From the NCBI RefSeq assembly GCF_016907275.1, contig NZ_JAFBBP010000001.1:434001-498000 (forward strand): a DNA stretch of 64,000 bases, in the 5' to 3' direction. The notes beneath the pieces were generated by a model. The model did not search any database. It was given only the letters and a program-made list of their open reading frames with translations, and was not told the DNA's origin. This document shows, piece by piece, positions 52,037 through 59,094 of the stretch. How positions within the stretch are numbered: position 1 is the stretch's first letter; every line of letters starts with the position of its first letter. Source of the stretch: Micromonospora luteifusca. Lineage in GTDB: Bacteria > Actinomycetota > Actinomycetes > Mycobacteriales > Micromonosporaceae. A program made the position numbers and the translations under genes.

Positions 52037-52170
52037 TCGGTGGTAATACCGATCGATGGCCGGCACGCTACGAGCTGCTGCCGCAACGGTCAAGACCTCT
52101 GTCCTATTGCGAAAAGACCGGCTAGCGTAGGCAGCACTTCCAGCGATCCTGAGCCGCAATTTTCCGGAAA
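52037..52170. promoter_or_regulatory. LacI/GH43 divergent control region
   Basis: Two dyads: TCGGT-N6-ACCGA (52037-52052) and the perfect palindrome TTTCCGGAAA (52161-52170). The latter lies between a possible -10 (TAGCGT, 52123) and the GH43 start, the classic repressor position. The whole 305-bp gap contains no gene. Confidence 0.5.
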
Positions 52171-52197
52171 TTCCGAACGCCGCACGGAGGAGCCCTC

Positions 52198-53823
52198 GTG
52201 TCGACCGACATGGCTAACGTGGCGACCGCTGCCCGGTCGATCCGCAATCCCGTCCTCGCCGGGTTCCACCCGGATCCGTCGATCCTGCGTGTCGGCGACG
52301 ACTACTACCTGGCCACCTCGACCTTCGAGTGGTACCCAGGCGTGCGCGTGCACCATTCGCGAGATCTCGTCAACTGGCGCACCCTGGGCGGGATCATCAC
52401 CGACCGCCGCCTGCTCGACCTGCGCGGCTGCGGCGATTCCAACGGGGTGTGGGCACCCGACCTCACCTACCACGACGGTCAGTTCCATCTCGTCTACAGC
52501 GACGTGGCCAGCTTCGCCAGCGGCTACTGGGACCCACAGAACTTCCTGGTCACGGCCGAAGACATCGCCGGCCCCTGGTCGGATCCGGTGAAACTGCACG
52601 GGCGCGGCTTCGATGCCGCACTGTTCCACGACGACGACGGCACCAGTTGGCTGCTGAGCATGAGCGCGGACTGGCGACCCGGCCGGGACCGCTTCGGCGG
52701 CATCGAGATCCAGCAGTACGACCGCGCCGCGCGCCGCCTGGTCGGCCGGCCCCGCCTCCTGTTCACCGGCACACCGGTCGGGGTCACCGAGGGCCCGCAC
52801 CTGTACCGCCACGACGGCTGGTACTGGCTGATCACCGCCGAGGGCGGCACCAGCTGGGAGCATCAGGTCACCGTGGCGCGGTCCCGGGAGCTGTTCGGGC
52901 CGTACGAGGTGGACCCGGACGGGCCGCTGCTCAGCTCCGTCGGCCGGCCCGACCTGCGCTTGCAGAAGGCCGGTCACGGCAGCCTGGTTCGTACCCAGGG
53001 CGGCGAGTGGTATCTGGCCCACCTGGTGGGCCGCCCCTACTCACCGCTGGGCAGTTGCGTGCTGGGCCGGGAGACCGCGATCCAGCGGGTCGAGTGGCCG
53101 TCGGATGGTTGGCCCCTGATCGCCGGAGGGGTGCCAGCAGACGAGGTCGTCGCACCCGATCTGCCCGCGCACCCGTGGCCGGCGGAGCCCGCGACCGACG
53201 ACTTCGACGCCGCCGAGCTGGGTCTGTGCTGGTCGACGCTGCGCCGGCCGGCCACCCCGGACTGGATCGACCTGCGGTCCCGCCCGTCGCACCTGCGCGT
53301 CCATGGAGGACAGTCGCCGGTCGGTCGGCAGGCCCCCAGCCTGGTCGCGCGACGCGTCGAAGCGACGCACTGCTCGCTGGAGACCGTGGTGGAGTTCAAC
53401 CCGGCCGACCACCGTCAGCTCGCCGGGATCACCGCCTACTACAACACCCTCAACTGGCACCACCTCTACCTGACCCGTGCCGACGACGGGCGGGCGGTGC
53501 TGGAGCTGCTCAGCTCCGACAACGGGCGGCGCACCCCGTACCCCGATCTGAGCGTGGACGTCAGCGGTGTCACCCGGGTCGGTCTGCGGACCGTGTTCGA
53601 CGGGCCGGTGGTGCGCTTCGAGTACGACCTCGGGGCTGGTTGGCAGCGGCTACCGGTCGACCTGGACGCGACCATCCTGTCCGATGAACACGCCGCGCTG
53701 ATCATCGACGGCGAACCGGCGGCCTGGGGCTTCACCGGGGCGTTCGTCGGCCTGTGGGTGCAGGATCTCGGCGGCGACGGCGTGTACGCCGACTTCGACC
53801 TGGCCACCTACCGGGAGCACTGA
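52198..53823 (+). CDS. GH43 family beta-xylosidase/arabinofuranosidase
   Basis: 541 residues, no signal peptide, so probably intracellular. The five-bladed propeller starts NPVLAGFHPDPSILRVGDDY with the general-base Asp. Asp in FDAALFHDDDG and the acid Glu in GVTEGPHLYRH complete the catalytic set. A C-terminal beta-sandwich (about 330-541, as in XynB-type enzymes) follows. It should cleave xylose or arabinose from imported oligosaccharides. GTG 52198 follows GGAGGAGCCCTC. The LacI gene is divergent and its operator lies in the leader. Confidence 0.9.
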   Translation: MSTDMANVATAARSIRNPVLAGFHPDPSILRVGDDYYLATSTFEWYPGVRVHHSRDLVNWRTLGGIITDRRLLDLRGCGDSNGVWAPDLTYHDGQFHLVYSDVASFASGYWDPQNFLVTAEDIAGPWSDPVKLHGRGFDAALFHDDDGTSWLLSMSADWRPGRDRFGGIEIQQYDRAARRLVGRPRLLFTGTPVGVTEGPHLYRHDGWYWLITAEGGTSWEHQVTVARSRELFGPYEVDPDGPLLSSVGRPDLRLQKAGHGSLVRTQGGEWYLAHLVGRPYSPLGSCVLGRETAIQRVEWPSDGWPLIAGGVPADEVVAPDLPAHPWPAEPATDDFDAAELGLCWSTLRRPATPDWIDLRSRPSHLRVHGGQSPVGRQAPSLVARRVEATHCSLETVVEFNPADHRQLAGITAYYNTLNWHHLYLTRADDGRAVLELLSSDNGRRTPYPDLSVDVSGVTRVGLRTVFDGPVVRFEYDLGAGWQRLPVDLDATILSDEHAALIIDGEPAAWGFTGAFVGLWVQDLGGDGVYADFDLATYREH

Positions 53824-53825
53824 CC

Positions 53826-53859
53826 ACGCGGACGGCACCCGGGCCGGTGCCGTCCGCGT
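53826..53859. terminator. bidirectional hairpin terminator
   Basis: ACGCGGACGGCACC and GGTGCCGTCCGCGT pair perfectly (14 bp) with a 6-base loop, between the convergent GH43 and lipoprotein genes. Confidence 0.85.
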
Positions 53860-53869
53860 TCTCACCGTG

Positions 53870-54478
53870 CTACCTGACCTGGGCGGCGACGGTGCGCAAC
53901 TGGCCGAGGGTGGTGCGGAAGCCGTGGCCGGACGCCGCCGGGTCCTCGGCGAGCAGGCCACTGACGGCCATCGCCTGCGACCGGGTTGCCGCAACCGCGT
54001 CGTCGCCGGATCCGGTCACGTCGAACACGCCGAAGTCGCCACTGAGCGTCCGGAACGCCGAGGCCGCCGGGTCCTGGGCGAGGTAGAGCACCACGACCTG
54101 CCCCGTCTCGAGCTTGGACATGTGCGCCATGTCCGCCACACCGCCGTCGAGGCTGGCGAGCGTGATCCGCGCCCCGGCCCGCACGGACGATCCGGTCGCC
54201 GCGCGCAGCACCTCGTCGACCCGGAACCCGGCCGCCTCGACCTCTCCGCGTACAACCAGGTCCGCGGTTTCGCTGAGCTGCCGCACGGTGCCGTACCCGC
54301 GCAGCTTGCCCTTGATCGGCGGGGGCGCGGCGGTGGTCGGCGCTGCGGCGCTGCTCGTGGCGGGTGCGGCGACCGGGTCGGCGGCGCCGGCGCTGCCGCA
54401 GGCGGACAACGCCGCCACGGCGAGCACGGCGGCGGCCGTGGCCCACAGAGGCTGGGTACGGCGAAGGTCGACTGCCAT
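53870..54478 (-). CDS. lipoprotein, paralogue of the adjacent ECF-linked membrane protein
   Basis: 202 residues. The lipoprotein signal ends ALSACGSAG, followed by an Ala/Thr/Pro linker. The exported domain begins YGTVRQLSETADLVVRGEVE and contains VVLYLAQDPAASAFRTLSGD and HGFRTTLGQLRTVAAQ. The same motifs in the same order occur in the protein encoded upstream (54591-55304), so the domain is duplicated. The start follows AAGGAGCGTTCC. It is third in the operon with the ECF sigma gene. The domain is not known to me; a sensory role at the surface is a guess. Confidence 0.75.
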   Translation of the reverse strand: MAVDLRRTQPLWATAAAVLAVAALSACGSAGAADPVAAPATSSAAAPTTAAPPPIKGKLRGYGTVRQLSETADLVVRGEVEAAGFRVDEVLRAATGSSVRAGARITLASLDGGVADMAHMSKLETGQVVVLYLAQDPAASAFRTLSGDFGVFDVTGSGDDAVAATRSQAMAVSGLLAEDPAASGHGFRTTLGQLRTVAAQVR

Positions 54479-54590
54479 GGAACGCTCCTTGCGTCTCGGT
54501 GCCGCCCCGGGTCGTCGCGCCCGGAACGTGGCACTGCTTACGCCATCTATCTGTGCGGTCCGGGCACCGAGTTCCATCTTTTTTCCGGCT

Positions 54591-55304
54591 TCAGCCCCGC
54601 TCTCGCGCGACGTGACGAAGCTCCGCCAGCGTGGTCACGAACCCGCGACCCGCCGAGGCGGCGTCCTCGGTGCGCAGCCCGGTCACCGACCTGCTCGGTG
54701 ACCGGCTGGTGACCCTGTCCCCGGCGATGTCGAAGATCCCGAAATCACCGCTGAGCGGGGCGTAGCCGTGCGCCTCCGGGTCGCTGAGCGCCAGGTAGAG
54801 GACGGTCGGCTGGCCGGGCCTCCCGGCCGAATCCGCCACCAGGGTGATCTCGGTGGACACCGGGGCGTCCGGCGCGCGGTAGAGCACCTCGGCCACCCGG
54901 TAGACGGCCCGCCCATCGGTCACCGACACCACCTCGCCGCGAACCACCAGGTCGGCCGTGTCGGTGAGTTGGCGCACCGTGCCGTACGCCCGCATCTTGC
55001 CGACCGCGCCGGGCGGCGCGGGCCGCGCGGCCGGGCTGCTCGCCGCGGGTGACGGGAGCGCCGCCGACGGTTCGTCGCCGGACGTGGTGGCGAGCCCGAC
55101 TCCGACACCCGCCACGACCAGGACCAGGACCGCGACCGCGAGTGCGGGCCGCAGAGCAGCGCGGGCCGGCTTTCGGGTACGCGTCTCCTGCGCGATCGCC
55201 GCCAGCAGGCGGCTCCGGTGCAGCTCGTGCCGGCCCGCCGGCAGGTTGTGGTCACCGGGATGTGGGGCGAGTTCCGCCCACTCGGATGGGTCCGGCGTGC
55301 TCAC
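54591..55304 (-). CDS. membrane protein coupled to an ECF sigma factor (anti-sigma candidate)
   Basis: 237 residues. A cytoplasmic N terminus of about 42 residues (EWAELAPHPGDHNLPAGRHE, RLLAAIAQ) precedes one transmembrane helix (about 52-72), a linker, and an extracellular domain similar to the next gene's lipoprotein (YGTVRQLTDTADLVVRGEVV). The GTG start overlaps the sigma-factor stop by 4 bases. Place, topology and coupling fit an anti-sigma factor, but the usual HxxxCxxC zinc motif is absent, so it would be a non-zinc type. Confidence 0.72.
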   Translation of the reverse strand: MSTPDPSEWAELAPHPGDHNLPAGRHELHRSRLLAAIAQETRTRKPARAALRPALAVAVLVLVVAGVGVGLATTSGDEPSAALPSPAASSPAARPAPPGAVGKMRAYGTVRQLTDTADLVVRGEVVSVTDGRAVYRVAEVLYRAPDAPVSTEITLVADSAGRPGQPTVLYLALSDPEAHGYAPLSGDFGIFDIAGDRVTSRSPSRSVTGLRTEDAASAGRGFVTTLAELRHVARERG

Positions 55305-55900
55305 TGGCTGCCCTCCCGCACGAGCGAGGGGTCCACGACCCGCGGGCGCGGGGCGCGCGGCGGGGCGTCGACGAGGGTACGAAGCCGGGCGCGGGCTCGC
55401 GACAGCCGGGACCGGACGGTGCCGACGGGCACACCGAGCGCCTGCGCCGCCGCCTCGTAGTCGAGGCCCTCCCACAGGCACAACGTCAGCACCTCACGCT
55501 CGGGCCGGCGCAGCCGGGTCAACGCGTCGATCGCGGCGGCGATGCGTCGGCTGTCGTCGAGCCGTCCGGCGACCTCGTCGGCGTGATCGGGCAGGGTGAC
55601 GTCGGAGGCGAGCAGTGCGGCGGCCGCCCTGCGGTATCGGCGGTTGCTGCGGATGTGGTTGCGGGCCTCGTTGGTGGCGATGCCGAGCAACCAGGGCCGC
55701 AGCGACCCGCCCTCCTCACCGACCCGCTCCCGGGAGCGCCAGGCCTGCAGGTAGGTGGCCGCCATGACGTCCTCCGCCGTGGCCCAGTCGGCAGTGAGCC
55801 GGAACGCGTGGTTGTACACCGAGCGCGCGTACTGGTCGAAGAGCTCGGCGAACGCACCGGGATCACCGGCTCGTACCCGAGCACGCAGACTCGACTCCAT
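55301..55900 (-). CDS. ECF RNA polymerase sigma factor
   Basis: 199 residues from ATG 55900 (ATG 55906 is equally possible). Region 2 includes FAELFDQYARSVYNHAFRLT, DWATAEDVMAATYLQAWRSR and RPWLLGIATNEARNHIRSN. Region 4 has REVLTLCLWEGLDYEAAAQA and GVPVGTVRSRLSRARARLR. A C-terminal tail of about 25 residues follows. It directs polymerase to a small regulon, probably including its own operon. The next two genes encode paralogous exported domains. Confidence 0.9.
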   Translation of the reverse strand: MESSLRARVRAGDPGAFAELFDQYARSVYNHAFRLTADWATAEDVMAATYLQAWRSRERVGEEGGSLRPWLLGIATNEARNHIRSNRRYRRAAAALLASDVTLPDHADEVAGRLDDSRRIAAAIDALTRLRRPEREVLTLCLWEGLDYEAAAQALGVPVGTVRSRLSRARARLRTLVDAPPRAPRPRVVDPSLVREGSQ

Positions 55901-56067
55901 GACCATTTTCTGTCCGTCGGGCGGCGCTGGTTCCGACGGACCGGCCCGTTGATCAGTTACGGCCCGACGATAGCCACCGGCAGGCACGTCCCGCCAACGA
56001 CGGGATGAACAGGTGCCGTCACGCCTCGCGGTCACCGATTGACGACACATCGACGTACTGGTATCTG

Positions 56068-56084
56068 TTAATACAGTTTCCTGA
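56068..56084. promoter_or_regulatory. CsnR-box-like site before the chitosanase gene
   Basis: TTAATACAGTTTCCTGA lies about 85 bp upstream of the chitosanase start. It resembles the TTAGGAAAGTTTCCTAA-like operator that I recall for actinobacterial chitosanase genes (13 of 17 positions). No csnR gene is in the window. Confidence 0.4.
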
Positions 56085-56168
56085 TGCTCGCGGTGCCCGC
56101 CGGGGCCGAACCGCCGCGCCGGGCCACCGACCGGCCGGCGGCACGCCGCCCCTTCCCCGAGGAACACC

Positions 56169-57377
56169 ATGGTTCACAAGAGAAGAGCCGCCTACGTGGT
56201 GGGCACCCTGCTGATCGGCGTCGCCGCTGTCGGCTACGGCCTGCCGTCGGCGAGCGCCGCGACAGCCGGCCCGATCACCGGCCTCGGCGGCAAGTGCATC
56301 GACGTCGCCGGGGCCAACCCGGCCAACGGCACGCCGGTCCAGCTCTACGACTGCAACGGCAGCGCGGCCCAGACCTGGACGGTCGGCAACACCGACACCT
56401 CGATCCGCGCGCTCGGCAAGTGCCTCGACGTCACCGCAGCGTCGACCGCCAACGGGGCCAAGGTGCAGCTGTACGACTGCAACAACACCGCCGCGCAGAA
56501 GTGGACCGCCAGCAACGGCGCGCTCGTCAACACCGGCTCCGGCAAGTGCCTCGACGTCACCGACCGGAGCACCGCGAACGGCGCCCGGTTGCAGATCTGG
56601 ACCTGCGGCGGCACCACCAACCAGCGGTGGACCCTGCCCGGCGGTGGCACCTCCACCCCCACGCCCACCACCCCCACCGGGACCAACCTCGACGACCCGG
56701 CGAAGAAGGACGTCGCCATGCAGCTCGTCTCGGCGGCCGAAAACTCGTCGCTCGACTGGCGCGCGCAGTTCTCCTACATCGAAGACATCGGCGACGGTCG
56801 GGGCTACACGGCCGGCATCATCGGCTTCTGCTCCGGCACCGGTGACATGCTCGAACTGGTCGAGGCGTACACGCGCACCAAGCCGGGCAACGTGCTGGCC
56901 GCGTACCTGCCGGCGCTGCGCGCCGTCAACGGCACCCCCTCGCACGCGGGCCTCGACCCCAACTTCCCCCGCGACTGGCGGGCCGCGGCCAACGACTCGG
57001 TGTTCCGGGCCGCGCAGGAGGCCGAACGGGACCGGGTCTACTTCAACCCATCGGTACGCGACGGCAAGAACGACCAGGTCCGGGCGCTCGGCCAGTTCGC
57101 CTACTACGACGCGGCGGTCATGCACGGGTACGAGGGCATGCGCCAGATCCGCAACCGCGCCCTGAGTCGGGCCAAGCCCCCAGCGCAGGGTGGCGACGAG
57201 CGGACCTGGCTCAACGCCTTCCTCGACGAGCGGGTCATCGAGATGAAGAAGGAGGAGGCCCACTCGGACACCTCCCGCGTCGACACGGCCCAGCGGGTGT
57301 TCCTCAACAACGGCAACTTCAACCTGAACACTCCGCTGGCGTTCGCCGTCTACGGCCAACAGTTCCGCATCGGCTAG
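56169..57377 (+). CDS. secreted GH46 chitosanase with N-terminal ricin-type CBM13
   Basis: 402 residues: a signal peptide (1-30), a ricin-type lectin domain (about 34-158) with three CxDVxxxxxxxGxxVQLYxC repeats and Q-x-W motifs (AAQTWTV, AAQKWTA, TNQRWTL), a Thr/Pro linker, and a GH46 domain starting AMQLVSAAENSSLDWRAQFS. Catalytic Glu is in ENSSLDW and Asp in GRGYTAGIIGF and the following segment. It cleaves beta-1,4-glucosamine polymers outside the cell. The start follows GAGGAACACC. The fused lectin, rare in the simplest chitosanases, probably targets the substrate. Confidence 0.9.
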   Translation: MVHKRRAAYVVGTLLIGVAAVGYGLPSASAATAGPITGLGGKCIDVAGANPANGTPVQLYDCNGSAAQTWTVGNTDTSIRALGKCLDVTAASTANGAKVQLYDCNNTAAQKWTASNGALVNTGSGKCLDVTDRSTANGARLQIWTCGGTTNQRWTLPGGGTSTPTPTTPTGTNLDDPAKKDVAMQLVSAAENSSLDWRAQFSYIEDIGDGRGYTAGIIGFCSGTGDMLELVEAYTRTKPGNVLAAYLPALRAVNGTPSHAGLDPNFPRDWRAAANDSVFRAAQEAERDRVYFNPSVRDGKNDQVRALGQFAYYDAAVMHGYEGMRQIRNRALSRAKPPAQGGDERTWLNAFLDERVIEMKKEEAHSDTSRVDTAQRVFLNNGNFNLNTPLAFAVYGQQFRIG

Positions 57378-57386
57378 CCCAGAGCT

Positions 57387-57411
57387 CAGGGCGCCGCCTC
57401 GCGGCGCCCTG
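57387..57411 (+). terminator. hairpin terminator after the chitosanase gene
   Basis: CAGGGCGCCGC and GCGGCGCCCTG pair perfectly (11 bp) with a 3-base loop, 10 bases after the stop. Confidence 0.85.
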
Positions 57412-57437
57412 TGCCGTGCTGGGGACCGGGAGCAGCC

Positions 57438-57468
57438 TTGCCTTGACGCTGACGACAAGGTTTAGCCT
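57438..57468 (+). promoter_or_regulatory. MerR-type promoter with 19-bp spacer (merR-trx)
   Basis: TTGCCT (57438-57443) and TAGCCT (57463-57468) are 19 bp apart. The spacer region holds the dyad CCTTG-N10-CAAGG (57441-57460). The over-long spacer with an internal dyad is the hallmark of MerR-family activation, here probably by the downstream MerR itself. Confidence 0.7.
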
Positions 57469-57497
57469 GGTCGCGACAGGCTGATCAAGGAGGTCTG

Positions 57498-57890
57498 ATG
57501 CTGATCGGCGAGCTGGCGGAACGGGCCGGCACGAGCACCCGAACGTTGCGGTACTACGAAGCCCACGGGTTGGTACACCCGCAGCGCTCAGCGAACGGCT
57601 ACCGCGTCTACGACGAGGCGGAGCTGCGGGTCGTCCGGGAGATCCGGGCGCTGCTCGACGTCGGCTTCGGCCTCGACGACGTCCGTCCGTTCGTCGCCTG
57701 TCTCCGAGCGGGCAACGCGTCCGGTGACGTCTGTCCGGATTCCGTGCTGGTGCTGCGACGCAAGCTCGCCGAGGTCGACGACTACCTCGATCGGCTCGGA
57801 GCGGTCCGTCAGCAGTTGCACACCCAGCTCACCCACGCCATCGCGCACCCGGAGGAAACATGCCCCAGGAAACGAGCGTCAGCTCCCTGA
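57498..57890 (+). CDS. MerR family transcriptional regulator
   Basis: 130 residues. The winged HTH at the N terminus reads MLIGELAERAGTSTRTLRYY, with GLVHPQRSANGYRVYD as the wing. A dimerisation coiled coil follows (VLVLRRKLAEVDDYLDRLGA). Four residues after the coil, ETCPRKRASAP contains a Cys; another Cys is in VACLRAG and one in SGDVCPD, so a thiol or metal switch is possible. It starts after AAGGAGGTCTG and overlaps the thioredoxin gene by 31 bases. It probably activates its own operon. Confidence 0.9.
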   Translation: MLIGELAERAGTSTRTLRYYEAHGLVHPQRSANGYRVYDEAELRVVREIRALLDVGFGLDDVRPFVACLRAGNASGDVCPDSVLVLRRKLAEVDDYLDRLGAVRQQLHTQLTHAIAHPEETCPRKRASAP

Positions 57891-58207
57891 TCACCGTCAC
57901 CGACGACTCGTTCGCCGAGCTGGTTCTGGCCAGCGACCGGCCCGTCGTGGTCGACTTCTGGGCGGAGTGGTGCCCGCCGTGCAAGATGATCGAGAAGAGC
58001 CTCGTCGAGCTGGCACAGGAGTTCGGCGACCGGATGGTCATTGCCAAGCTGAACTCCGACGACAACCCGCAGGCCACGCGGCGCTACGCAGTCATGTCCC
58101 TGCCGACGCTGCTGGTGTTCCGTGGGGGCGAGGTCGTCGGCTCGATCGTCGGGTCCAGGCCGAAACTCCACCTGCGGCAGAGCCTGACCATGCACGCCGG
58201 CCTGTGA
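57860..58207 (+). CDS. thioredoxin-like protein (WCPPC)
   Basis: 115 residues, the size of a thioredoxin. The active site is FWAEWCPPCKMIEKS with WCPPC instead of the classic WCGPC. The cis-Pro segment is MSLPTLLVFRGGEVV. It should exchange disulphides in the cytoplasm; the CPPC pair is usually more oxidising than CGPC. The 31-base overlap with merR implies coupled expression and a role in a thiol stress response sensed by that regulator. Confidence 0.9.
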   Translation: MPQETSVSSLITVTDDSFAELVLASDRPVVVDFWAEWCPPCKMIEKSLVELAQEFGDRMVIAKLNSDDNPQATRRYAVMSLPTLLVFRGGEVVGSIVGSRPKLHLRQSLTMHAGL

Positions 58208-58235
58208 CCGCCACCACTGGTCGAGTTCTGCCTCT

Positions 58236-58349
58236 CGCCTCCTGCTGTTGAGCGTGGTGACGGCGGTCCTCACGGTGGCGGCACAGCTCCTCACCGGGCG
58301 GGTGGTGGAGGCGATCGTCTCCGCTCCGCCTGACAGCGATCGATCCTGA
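58236..58349 (+). pseudogene. ABC exporter gene remnant
   Basis: An open stretch without a start codon encodes LLLLSVVTAVLTVAAQLLTG and on to RVVEAIVSAPP. It matches the first transmembrane helix of the intact exporter at 61562 (FLLLSVVTAVLTVAAPVLAG), also at the DNA level. The rest of the gene is gone; a TGA closes the frame after about 37 codons. It follows the thioredoxin gene directly, so an exporter gene may once have been part of that operon. Confidence 0.7.
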
Positions 58350-58362
58350 CCACTGAAAGTTG

Positions 58363-58378
58363 TCATACACCTGTTCAA
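58363..58378. promoter_or_regulatory. SOS-box-like site of a decayed 13E12 gene
   Basis: TCATACACCTGTTCAA matches the actinobacterial LexA consensus TCGAAC-N4-GTTCGA at 9 of 12 positions. It stands at the same distance from the ATG as the related site of the intact gene (59069). Confidence 0.4.
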
Positions 58379-58388
58379 GGCTCTGGTC

Positions 58389-58517
58389 ATGGTCGAGGAG
58401 GCACGGATCTTTTCCGTTCGCCGACGGCCCCGCCGACCCGGGGCGACTCTCCCGATCCTGGTGGCAGGCGACGCGGGTAGGGTGCTCGCCATGATCGAGG
58501 ACGTCGCATGCCGCTGA
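58389..58517 (+). pseudogene. 5' remnant of a 13E12-type HNH gene (42 codons)
   Basis: The 41 bases at 58360-58400 align with 59066-59106 (32 identical), covering promoter, start codon and MVEE. After that the two diverge; the remnant frame (MVEEARIFSVRRRPRRPG, ending VACR) has no DUF222 character and runs into the start of the next gene. It is the stub of a second copy of the HNH gene. Confidence 0.55.
58478..58483 (+). promoter_or_regulatory. -10 box (TAGGGT) of the PPOX gene
   Basis: TAGGGT lies 24 bases before ATG 58508. A transcript start near 58490 would leave a 17-base leader holding the GAGGA ribosome binding site. Confidence 0.4.
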
Positions 58518-59017
58518 CGAACCCGTGGTTGTCCGGGCCCACCCCGACGAAGCGGCTCGATCGTGAACGGCTTGAAGAGCGCATTTCCCACCTTCTGTCG
58601 TCGCAGAACATGTGTGTGCTCGCAACCACGGGTCCGGACGGGCCGCTGGCCACACCGGTGCGGTATTACCCGCTCGGCTTCGCGGTGCTCTTCACCGCCG
58701 CGCCACGCTCGCCGAAGATGCGCAACATCGTCGCCGACCCGCGCGTGTCCGTCGGCATCTTCGCGCCGCTGGTCGGGCTGGCCAGCAGCCGCGGTGCCCA
58801 ACTGTTCGGAACGGCCAGGGTGCTTGACCCGGAGCATCCGGACCGTGCGCACTACTGGTCGGCGTTCCGCTGGGAGAACGAGCACGCCGAGCGGGGGCGA
58901 CCGCTGTCCGAGCCGCCCGAGGACACACTCGTGGTCATTGAAGCGGAGCGAATCGTCTACACCGAGCATTGGCTGCGACGTGAGGGATTCGCGCCACGCC
59001 AGTTCTGGCGTCGCTGA
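58508..59017 (+). CDS. pyridoxamine 5'-phosphate oxidase-fold protein
   Basis: 169 residues. The split-barrel strands are MCVLATTGPDGPLATPVRYY, FAVLFTAAPRSPKMRNIVAD and PRVSVGIFAPLVGLASSRGA. The C terminus (IEAERIVYTEHWLRREGF) has a typical PPOX ending. It probably binds FMN or F420. ATG 58508 follows GAGGACGTCGC. It is flanked on both sides by HNH-gene sequence (stub upstream, intact gene downstream), so it may have been inserted between copies. Confidence 0.82.
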   Translation: MPLTNPWLSGPTPTKRLDRERLEERISHLLSSQNMCVLATTGPDGPLATPVRYYPLGFAVLFTAAPRSPKMRNIVADPRVSVGIFAPLVGLASSRGAQLFGTARVLDPEHPDRAHYWSAFRWENEHAERGRPLSEPPEDTLVVIEAERIVYTEHWLRREGFAPRQFWRR

Positions 59018-59068
59018 AGGTCCCTCAGCCCGACCACGCAAGCCAGTTGATCACGCCGCCCGATTTTG

Positions 59069-59084
59069 TCGTACACGTGTTCTA
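59069..59084. promoter_or_regulatory. SOS-box-like site before the 13E12 HNH gene
   Basis: TCGTACACGTGTTCTA agrees with the LexA consensus TCGAAC-N4-GTTCGA at 10 of 12 defined positions and ends 10 bases before the ATG. Several mycobacterial 13E12 genes are known members of the LexA regulon. Confidence 0.55.
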
Positions 59085-59094
59085 ATCTCGGCCC

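Noticed and set aside
58491..58517. Leaderless 8-codon ORF (MIEDVACR) before the PPOX gene
   Set aside because: It is the tail of the stub frame starting at 58389; the GAGGA site serves ATG 58508 instead.
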